From: JAVEVH01 sp034005145
GTDB taxonomy: Bacteria > Patescibacteriota > Dojkabacteria > SC72
Length of the DNA: 5,037 nt
Assembly: GCA_034005145.1 (NCBI GenBank)
Contig: JAVEVH010000050.1
Location: forward strand, 1 to 5,037
Direction: 5' to 3'
Position 1 is the first letter of the stretch, and the number at the start of each line of letters is the position of its first letter. The translations under genes were made by a program, and so were the position numbers. Below are positions 1 to 4,640 of this stretch, in pieces. The notes beneath the pieces are model-generated. The model saw only the letters and a list, made by a program, of their open reading frames with translations. It did not search any database and had not been told where the DNA came from.

Positions 1-96
1 ACATATGTAGTTAAGGATAGTGTAGAGATCTCTGATATTAGTAATATATTCTATCCTTATCAAAGATTTGATAATGTAGAGTATTGGAGTAAGTAA
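1..96 (+). CDS. 3' end of an unidentified protein gene (partial)
   Basis: Frame 1 is open from the window edge for 31 codons and ends at TAA (94-96). The tail reads roughly TYVVKDSVEISD..., ending NVEYWSK. The other two plus-strand frames hit stops within the first 12 bases. Codon choice (GTA, GAG, ATA, AGT, AGA) resembles that of the ABC-F gene at the other end of the window. The gene converges on the minus-strand tRNA, with 1 bp between the stop codon and the tRNA 3' end. I do not recognise the family from this fragment. One minus-strand frame is also open across this stretch, so coding is likely but not certain. Confidence 0.5.
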   Translation, partial: TYVVKDSVEISDISNIFYPYQRFDNVEYWSK

Positions 97-97
97 T

Positions 98-183
98 TGC
101 CAAGAGGGGGATTTGAACCCCCACCTTTAGTTAAAAAGACTACATCCTGAATGTAGCGTGTCTGCCAATTTCACCATCTTGGC
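98..183 (-). tRNA. tRNA-Leu (anticodon CAG)
   Basis: The reverse strand folds into a complete class II tRNA of 86 nt. The acceptor stem is GCCAAGA/TCTTGGC with discriminator A at position 98. The D arm has GTG/CAC and the AAATTGGCAGA loop typical of bacterial tRNA-Leu. The anticodon stem is CTACA/TGTAG with loop TTCAGGA, so the anticodon is CAG (147-149) and reads CUG. The 17-nt variable region can form a CTTT/AAAG stem, as expected for Leu. The T arm is GGGGG/CCCCC with loop TTCAAAT. The 3' CCA is not encoded (the flank reads ATT), so it must be added by CCA-adding enzyme. No T-rich terminator is evident downstream. Confidence 0.97.
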
Positions 184-192
184 CTATGGAGA

Positions 193-201
193 ATTCTATC
201 A
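193..201 (-). promoter_or_regulatory. Extended -10 promoter of the tRNA-Leu gene
   Basis: On the minus strand TGA-TAGAAT fits an extended -10 element (TGn plus a 5/6 match to TATAAT). The hexamer is 193-198 and TGn is 199-201. Usual spacing puts the transcription start near 185-186, only 2-3 nt before the tRNA 5' end at 183. The -35 position (about 216-221, TTAATC) is a weak match and overlaps the stop codon of the upstream Ig-protein gene. The tRNA may therefore be transcribed independently of that gene. Confidence 0.5.
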
Positions 202-217
202 CATTAAAGAGTTTTGA

Positions 218-1375
218 TTAATCTTGATCTTTTGATGTTAAGGAAACCTTAACATCTTTTTTTATCTTTTTAGAGTCTTTCTCTTTCCCAGAGGGAGTAT
301 CAGGGTCAAGCTGTTTATACTTCTTAAGAAATACATCTTTATTTATTATGCTTGGTTCTTTTTCACTCTTCTCACCTTCATCCATTGTATCTGCTACTTT
401 TCTATCTTCTTTCTCTCCTCCAAAGATCTCTCTTAAGGTTTTTTCTTCTTTCTTATCTTTATCTCCCTTGTTATTTATTATCTTCTCTACATCCTTTTCC
501 TTCTTATCATCCTTCTTTCTATCTATTACATTCTTAAATGTAAGGGCCAAAAATAATCCAATTAGAAAACTTCCTACAGTAAGTACTATTAAATCTGGAT
601 ATGTACTGAAGGTATCTAAGAGGTTTGTAGAGTTTAAATCTTTAAAAGCAAAGTATATTTTATTTTCATTGCTATCAGTAAATCTATTAGGGTTTTCCCC
701 TACTCCAAAAGTAACAGCATCGGAGATATTACTAGCATATCCATATTTTCTAGTATATGCCCTAAATGTATATATATCATCAGAAAGGCCTCCCTCTGGA
801 GCTATTTTAATACTCCAATTCCCGTTCTCATCTGTTTCAGCTATATCACTCTCACTGTAAGAGTTTGCACTTAAGGTATATATTATTTCAGAATTAGCAA
901 GTGCAGTACCTTCAATTTCTATACTAGTTTCAGTAAGTGTTGGTGAGGATATTATAGGTGATCTTGGGATAATGATTAAATCATATTCAAGTAGTTGTAC
1001 ATTACTATCTGTATCATAGAATCTAAACTTAACAGTATGTTGCCCAATACTTAATGCAGGAAAGGTATATGGAGTAGTAATCTTTTTAAAAGAAGTTCCA
1101 TCTATTTCAATCTCTACTCCCTGTTCATCTGGTGAGGGATCTTTAAATGTAATTACATAGCTTGGGTTATCGGTATATTCAGGTAATACAAAACCTAATT
1201 GATTAGCAATCTCTTGGGTTCTTTCCTCCTCTTGTTGATCTAATTCTTCTATCTCTGCTGCTTTAACTTCTGGAGATGTAATAACTAAATCCTCTGTTTT
1301 AGTATCTTGCTGAGCATATACTAAAAGTGGTGATAGAAAGAGGAAGAGTATTGTTGATATTAAAATCTTTTTCAT
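218..1375 (-). CDS. Exported Ig-like domain membrane protein with charged cytoplasmic tail
   Basis: The protein has 385 residues and an unknown function. Residues 1-21 form a signal peptide (MKK, hydrophobic core, VYA before QQ). Residues 25-65 are acidic and probably helical. Residues 70-137 are beta-rich with a LSIGQHTVKFRFYD motif, suggesting a PEGA/Ig-like fold. Residues 138-225 resemble a bacterial Ig-like repeat, including the DENGNWSIKI strand typical of such domains. Residues 260-281 are one transmembrane helix, followed by KNVIDRKK, which places the C-terminus inside. Residues 282-385 form a Lys/Glu/Asp-rich low-complexity tail. The predicted topology is an outside sensor, adhesin or scaffold with a disordered cytoplasmic tail. 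The ATG at 1375 is chosen because it starts the signal peptide; no Shine-Dalgarno precedes it. It lies 68 bp after def and 34 bp before the tRNA. Domains are inferred by eye; no enzymatic motif is seen. Confidence 0.85.
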   Translation of the reverse strand: MKKILISTILFLFLSPLLVYAQQDTKTEDLVITSPEVKAAEIEELDQQEEERTQEIANQLGFVLPEYTDNPSYVITFKDPSPDEQGVEIEIDGTSFKKITTPYTFPALSIGQHTVKFRFYDTDSNVQLLEYDLIIIPRSPIISSPTLTETSIEIEGTALANSEIIYTLSANSYSESDIAETDENGNWSIKIAPEGGLSDDIYTFRAYTRKYGYASNISDAVTFGVGENPNRFTDSNENKIYFAFKDLNSTNLLDTFSTYPDLIVLTVGSFLIGLFLALTFKNVIDRKKDDKKEKDVEKIINNKGDKDKKEEKTLREIFGGEKEDRKVADTMDEGEKSEKEPSIINKDVFLKKYKQLDPDTPSGKEKDSKKIKKDVKVSLTSKDQD

Positions 1376-1410
1376 AGTTAGATGCTTAATAAAATATATC
1401 TACTTTACAT

Positions 1411-1416
1411 ATTGTA
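1411..1416 (-). promoter_or_regulatory. Possible -10 element for the Ig-like membrane protein gene
   Basis: The minus strand reads TACAAT here, a 5/6 match to TATAAT, about 35 nt upstream of the ATG at 1375. No convincing -35 lies at 16-18 nt spacing. Closer AT-rich alternatives exist, such as TATATT (1393-1398) and TATTAA (1386-1391). In this AT-rich spacer these could all be chance matches, and read-through from def is equally possible. Confidence 0.25.
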
Positions 1417-1426
1417 TATTGAATGG

Positions 1427-1445
1427 AAAAAAGATTCTAGTCTTT
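1427..1445 (-). terminator. Weak candidate terminator overlapping the def stop codon
   Basis: On the minus strand AAAGA (1445-1441) can pair with TCTTT (1434-1430) around the 6-nt loop CTAGAA. The T run covers 1432-1427, so it partly forms the second arm. The stem is only 5 bp with a single G-C pair and begins inside the TAA stop of def. Termination here would be inefficient at best. Confidence 0.25.
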
Positions 1446-1929
1446 ATATTCTATCGGTAAATAGAATACCCTGTGTATGATCATACTCATGTTGTATCTC
1501 TCTAGCTTCATACTCTGTAAATACCTCCCTATTCTTCTTCCCTTGTCTATCTAGATATGTTACTCGTATCTTTTTAAATCTTCGAACAGGTTTCTCTACT
1601 CCAGGTATACTTAGACAACCCTCTTTCTCACTTGATTGTAAGGTATTTAATATCTCTATCTTAGGATTAATCATTAAGTAGAAATCCCTACTATCTTCTT
1701 CTAATATACAGAACATATTGTAATGTTTCCCTACTTGTACAGCAGCTAATCCAGCAGCGATATATCCTTCTTGAGTGGTTACATTTTGAGCTGTAAAGAG
1801 TAAGTTATCTAAAAAGGTTTGGAATTCAACACTTTTAATCTCTTCAAGAGATACCTCTTTAGAGAGCTCTCTTAAGAATTTCTCCTCTTTTTTATCTTCT
1901 ACTGTATATATTTTTAATATCTTTCCCAT
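1444..1929 (-). CDS. def: Peptide deformylase
   Basis: This metal-dependent hydrolase removes the N-formyl group from nascent proteins at the ribosome. The 161-residue protein has all three family motifs: AAGLAAVQ (58-65, canonical GxGxAAxQ), EGCLS (103-107) and HEYDH (147-151). Gln65, Cys105, His147, Glu148 and His151 correspond to E. coli Gln50, Cys90, His132, Glu133 and His136 with a constant offset of 15. Cys105, His147 and His151 are therefore the metal ligands and Glu148 the catalytic base. The first Gly of motif 1 is Ala here. The protein ends at GILFTDRI, about 20 residues short of the E. coli C-terminal helix. The start is secure: reading upstream in frame there is no ATG, GTG or TTG before the stop at 1975-1977. 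No Shine-Dalgarno is present. A TATAAT lies 7 nt before the ATG, 35 bp after the subtilase gene. Confidence 0.96.
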   Translation of the reverse strand: MGKILKIYTVEDKKEEKFLRELSKEVSLEEIKSVEFQTFLDNLLFTAQNVTTQEGYIAAGLAAVQVGKHYNMFCILEEDSRDFYLMINPKIEILNTLQSSEKEGCLSIPGVEKPVRRFKKIRVTYLDRQGKKNREVFTEYEAREIQHEYDHTQGILFTDRI

Positions 1930-1936
1930 ATATGGG

Positions 1937-1945
1937 ATTATACCA
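1937..1945 (-). promoter_or_regulatory. Extended -10 promoter of def, predicting a leaderless mRNA
   Basis: On the minus strand TGG-TATAAT is a perfect extended -10 (hexamer 1937-1942, TGn 1943-1945). Exactly 7 nt (CCCATAT) separate it from the def ATG. Standard spacing puts the transcription start at 1929-1930, that is, on the A of ATG or one base before it. The -35 position has no consensus match, as is common for extended -10 promoters. This would let def be expressed independently of the subtilase gene. Confidence 0.6.
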
Positions 1946-1957
1946 TATGAAAGAGTA

Positions 1958-1974
1958 ATTCTTCTTAAAAGAAT
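1958..1974 (-). repeat. Small inverted repeat over the subtilase stop codon
   Basis: ATTCTT (1958-1963) and AAGAAT (1969-1974) are perfect 6-bp inverted arms around a 5-nt spacer that includes part of the TAA stop (1965-1967). It lies where the -35 region of the def promoter would be. No T run follows on the minus strand, so it is not a standard terminator. With such AT-rich arms it may be chance. Confidence 0.3.
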
Positions 1975-3743
1975 CTAAACCAATCAAAGATAGAGAAAGA
2001 TATTCCAAGTACAGATTTACTATTATTTTTAGTAGTACTTCTTGATACAGATTTAATGTATGTCATATCTACAATTACTTGTGCCTCACTTACAGCTCCA
2101 TCAGTAAACTGAGCAACTGTTTTAATCCAGTGTTGTGAGTGATTGAAGAGTTCACTTGGGATTATGAATTCTCCTGTCTGATTTGTTGAAGTCTCTATCT
2201 CATCATTATCTACATATACAGTTACACTCTCTAAGGTAGTATCTGAAAGTGTTGGTGTTAATGTGTATTTAACTGTAATATCCTCTACTTGAGTAGGTAT
2301 ATATTTGTTAGCCTTGGTAACTACTGGCTCAACAATGGAAATACTTTGAGATATTCTCTTTGGAGCTTTGGAAGGAGATGTTGGTTTGTTTGTAGGAGTC
2401 TCAGTTACAGGCTCTTGTGGAGTCTCTTGAGTATCCTCATCTTCGGGAACAGTTGGTTCTTCCTCTGGTTGTAATTCTAATACAGCTGATGTTAAATCAA
2501 TTAAACCATATCCAAAAAGGATATCTTTACCCGGTTCCCCTAAATCTATAGCGGTACTTTCTAAAAGACTTCTAATTTCTGAAGATGTACAGGTAGGACA
2601 TATTGAGAAAAGTAAGGCACTAGCTCCTGCTACATGAGGAGTTGCCATACTTGTTCCACTTAAGTATTTGTATGTACTCCCTATATATGTAGAGTAATTA
2701 TATACCCCTGGAGCTGATAGCTCTCCTCCAATATTACTAAAACTAGCTAACATATTTCTACTATCAGTTGCCATTACACATATTACATTACTGTATGATG
2801 CTGGATATGAACATGGAGCCCCACTATCATTACCTGCAGCAGCTACAATGAGTACACCCTTTGAAGTAGCGTAGTTTACTGCATCCTTAAGAATTGATGA
2901 ATCAGTTGGTGCACCTAAACTTAAGTTAATTACCCTTGCCCCATTATCTGCAGCGTAGTAAATCCCCTTAGCAACATCAGATAAATATCCATATCCTTGT
3001 GCATTTAATACCTTAACAGGCATTATTTTAGAAGTATTACTTACTCCTACTACCCCTGCTTGATTTAATGTTGCTGTAGCAATACCAGCTACATGTGTAC
3101 CGTGTCCATTATCATCATTTGCGTCACTATCATTATTAACAAAATCATATCCAGTACCTAAGTTCGTAACTAAATCAGGATGATCTTTCTGTACTCCTGT
3201 ATCAATAACGGCTATTTTTATACCAGTACCACTACCGGTACTCCATACCTTATCTGCCCCTATTCTACTAACACCCCAATCTACTGTATCTGCAGACATC
3301 TTAACAGGGATATCTGTTTCTACTACGGCTTTTAACTCAGCTTCTAATGATTGAATATCACTTGTATCTGAAATTGAGATTACATATACACCATTAGTAT
3401 CAGTATCTTGAGTGAACTTAATATCATACTTCTCTTCTAAAGATTCTTTCTGTGCTTGAGAGAGAATTCTATCTACCTTTAAGACTTTCCTATCCTCCTC
3501 TACTTCTAGTACACCCTGTTTATTCAGATCTATCTCATCAGTAATTTCAATCTCTTCCTCCGTTTCTAATACAGGAATACTCTCAGAGATATATCTAGAG
3601 GAAATGGCGTTCTCATCTAAATCTATAGTATCTAAATCTCCACTTGGAATTAAGAGTCCGAGAACAATTACAAAAAGGAATATCCCTAAACTTACTATCC
3701 CACTACCTAGTAAAACTAAAGTTTTTTTTCCAACCTGCTTCAT
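1965..3743 (-). CDS. Subtilisin-family (S8) serine protease with C-terminal Ig-like domain
   Basis: This is an exported endopeptidase of 592 residues. Residues 8-31 are a hydrophobic export signal or membrane anchor after MKQVGKK. Residues 35-86 are acidic linker, and 87-150 probably form an I9-like inhibitory propeptide. The S8 domain covers about 155-420. Asp181 (VIDTGV), His214 (NGHGTHVAG) and Ser365 (GTSMATPH) form the complete triad, with oxyanion Asn305 (AAAGND), so it should be active. The only four cysteines, Cys311, Cys322, Cys382 and Cys385, lie in this domain. A Pro/Glu/Thr linker (426-462) leads to a beta-rich Ig-like domain (465-565) and then a tail ending FDWFRFF. The region around VGVSNTSKIMPVKVL resembles thermitase-like subtilases. 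Substrate is unknown; surface protein maturation or nutrient proteolysis are both possible. The start is taken from the export signal; no Shine-Dalgarno precedes it. Confidence 0.95.
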   Translation of the reverse strand: MKQVGKKTLVLLGSGIVSLGIFLFVIVLGLLIPSGDLDTIDLDENAISSRYISESIPVLETEEEIEITDEIDLNKQGVLEVEEDRKVLKVDRILSQAQKESLEEKYDIKFTQDTDTNGVYVISISDTSDIQSLEAELKAVVETDIPVKMSADTVDWGVSRIGADKVWSTGSGTGIKIAVIDTGVQKDHPDLVTNLGTGYDFVNNDSDANDDNGHGTHVAGIATATLNQAGVVGVSNTSKIMPVKVLNAQGYGYLSDVAKGIYYAADNGARVINLSLGAPTDSSILKDAVNYATSKGVLIVAAAGNDSGAPCSYPASYSNVICVMATDSRNMLASFSNIGGELSAPGVYNYSTYIGSTYKYLSGTSMATPHVAGASALLFSICPTCTSSEIRSLLESTAIDLGEPGKDILFGYGLIDLTSAVLELQPEEEPTVPEDEDTQETPQEPVTETPTNKPTSPSKAPKRISQSISIVEPVVTKANKYIPTQVEDITVKYTLTPTLSDTTLESVTVYVDNDEIETSTNQTGEFIIPSELFNHSQHWIKTVAQFTDGAVSEAQVIVDMTYIKSVSRSTTKNNSKSVLGISFSIFDWFRFF

Positions 3744-3813
3744 ATATTTTTTAGGATAAAATTATTAAAGATATTTCTCTATCTGTATAAATTGAAAGGA
3801 TAGATAATAGTAA

Positions 3814-3842
3814 AATTTACATTAATGGAAGAAATATATCAA
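3814..3842 (-). promoter_or_regulatory. Candidate sigma70-type promoter of the subtilase gene
   Basis: On the minus strand TTGATA (3837-3842, 5/6 match to TTGACA) is followed after exactly 17 nt by TAAATT (3814-3819, 4/6 match to TATAAT). The predicted start near 3807 gives a leader of about 64 nt. It lies just downstream of the hairpin that ends the preceding gene. The rest of the 163-bp intergenic stretch is AT-rich with no further feature I can support. Confidence 0.45.
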
Positions 3843-3845
3843 TAG

Positions 3846-3882
3846 AAAAGTGATAGGTTCCTTTTCAGTCCCCTATCACCTT
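3846..3882 (-). terminator. Probable intrinsic terminator of the DUF5667 gene
   Basis: GTGATAGG (3850-3857) and CCTATCAC (3872-3879) are perfect 8-bp inverted arms around a 14-nt loop, the strongest hairpin in the window. On the minus strand it lies about 27 nt after the TAG at 3907 and is preceded by AAAG and followed by TTTTCTATT. This fits a rho-independent terminator, although the loop is large and the T run only four bases. Confidence 0.6.
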
Positions 3883-3906
3883 TATTCTCGTACTCTTTCT
3901 TAATGA

Positions 3907-4545
3907 CTAATTCCCGCTTCCACTTGATCCAGAGTTACCTGAATCAGATCCACCATTTTGACCATTTGCTGAAGAGCTACCATCACTATTCCCACTATCA
4001 CTGTTTCCTCCTTGAGAATCAGATTGACTGTTATCACTATTAGCATTATCAATCTTTAATTGAGCATTTCCAATTACCCTATCTATATTCTCCTTAGCTT
4101 TTAGAGGAACTTTCTCTGCAACATCTTGTAATTTAAGAATATGCTTTGATTGTGCTTGTACAATTGTTTGAATCATTTCCTTCTCTTTCTCTTGATTTTT
4201 TGCCGCTATCTTCTCTGCTGTTTGAATATGTTTCTCATACTTTTCCTGAAGCTTTTCTAATTTAGCCTCATCACCAGATTCAGACACTAAATCCATTTCT
4301 GCAACTCTTCTGTCTGCAAACTCAAGAGCTTTATCCAATTTAGCCTCATCATCAAAAGTAAGAGCCATATCTATAGCTTCATATACTGATGTCAAAAAGT
4401 AAAAGGGACTCTCTGGGGATATTGGTACTGTAACCTCTTCCTCTGCTGTTGGAGAGGGAGCTATTAGTACATCATCTTGGGCGAATACTACGGTAGGAAC
4501 ACATAGTAGTCCTAATACTAATATTGAAAGATATCTCTTTCTCAT
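3907..4545 (-). CDS. Secreted DUF5667-like protein with Ser/Gly/Asn-rich tail
   Basis: The protein has 212 residues. Residues 1-22 are a signal peptide (MRKR, hydrophobic core, VFA before QDD). Residues 42-165 resemble DUF5667: SPESPFYFLTSVYEAIDMALTFDDEAKLDKALEFADRRVAEM matches, by memory, the family pattern of a Pro-Ser-Pro-Leu-Tyr entry, then LTFD, then an A-x-RR-x-AE helix. A second helical part, SKHILKLQDVAEKVPLKAKENI, fits the usual second half. The whole segment is charged and helical, probably coiled coil. Residues 168-212 are a low-complexity Ser/Gly/Asn/Asp tail. No transmembrane helix follows the signal, so it is released or held non-covalently outside the membrane. The molecular role of the family is unknown. 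It is divergent from the ABC-F gene (95 bp), and a hairpin after its stop separates it from the subtilase. No Shine-Dalgarno is seen. Confidence 0.85.
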   Translation of the reverse strand: MRKRYLSILVLGLLCVPTVVFAQDDVLIAPSPTAEEEVTVPISPESPFYFLTSVYEAIDMALTFDDEAKLDKALEFADRRVAEMDLVSESGDEAKLEKLQEKYEKHIQTAEKIAAKNQEKEKEMIQTIVQAQSKHILKLQDVAEKVPLKAKENIDRVIGNAQLKIDNANSDNSQSDSQGGNSDSGNSDGSSSANGQNGGSDSGNSGSSGSGN

Positions 4546-4574
4546 ATTAAGTAATATTTAAAAAGTTATTAATA

Positions 4575-4603
4575 ATCGTAGCATTACACCTCATACATAT
4601 CAA
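4575..4603 (-). promoter_or_regulatory. Promoter of the DUF5667 gene
   Basis: On the minus strand TTGATA (4598-4603) is followed after exactly 17 nt by TACGAT (4575-4580), which carries an upstream TGC (4581-4583) as an extended -10. The predicted start near 4567 gives a leader of about 22 nt that is A/T-rich and has no Shine-Dalgarno. The combined -35, spacer and TGn make this the best complete promoter in the window. Confidence 0.6.
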
Positions 4604-4624
4604 TATCTCTAAAAGATATATGTA
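4594..4624 (+). repeat. Imperfect inverted repeat between the divergent promoters
   Basis: TACATATC (4594-4601) faces GATATATGTA (4615-4624), whose complement is the same word with an extra AT. The left arm overlaps the -35 of the DUF5667 promoter (4598-4603), and the right arm ends 3 bp before the -10 of the ABC-F promoter. It could be an operator acting on both genes. AT-rich sequence makes such repeats common by chance. Confidence 0.3.
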
Positions 4625-4627
4625 GTG

Positions 4628-4633
4628 TATAAT
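4628..4633 (+). promoter_or_regulatory. -10 element of the ABC-F gene, predicting a leaderless mRNA
   Basis: A perfect TATAAT lies exactly 7 nt (CACAGGT) upstream of the ATG at 4641, which places transcription start at 4640-4641. No recognisable -35 is present at 16-18 nt spacing. The geometry is identical to that at def. Confidence 0.6.
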
Positions 4634-4640
4634 CACAGGT

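Noticed and set aside
168..212. CRISPR array, tandem repeats or insertion-sequence ends anywhere in the window
   Set aside because: No spaced direct repeats, transposase motifs or terminal inverted repeats were seen. The short repeats noted in AT-rich spacers are isolated.
348..860. Plus-strand open frames (348-860 and 352-537) rich in Ser, Leu and Phe
   Set aside because: They are antisense to the Lys/Glu-rich tail and Ig domains of the minus-strand gene. Their Ser/Phe/Leu composition is what the complement of AAG/GAA/GAT codons gives, and no domain is recognisable.
2289..2474. Plus-strand open frame opposite the subtilase linker
   Set aside because: It is a short shadow of the Pro/Glu/Thr-rich linker coding region, with no motif or start signal.
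3846..3882. Hairpin at 3850-3879 as a riboswitch or small RNA
   Set aside because: It is a simple 8-bp stem just after a stop codon with a following T-rich stretch, which a terminator explains. No conserved riboswitch core is recognisable.
218..4545. Possible alternative genetic code (TGA as Gly or Trp, as in Gracilibacteria and relatives)
   Set aside because: No gene seen here ends in TGA, but none contains an in-frame TGA either. Gly uses GGN, Trp uses TGG, and every recognisable domain is complete under the standard code.
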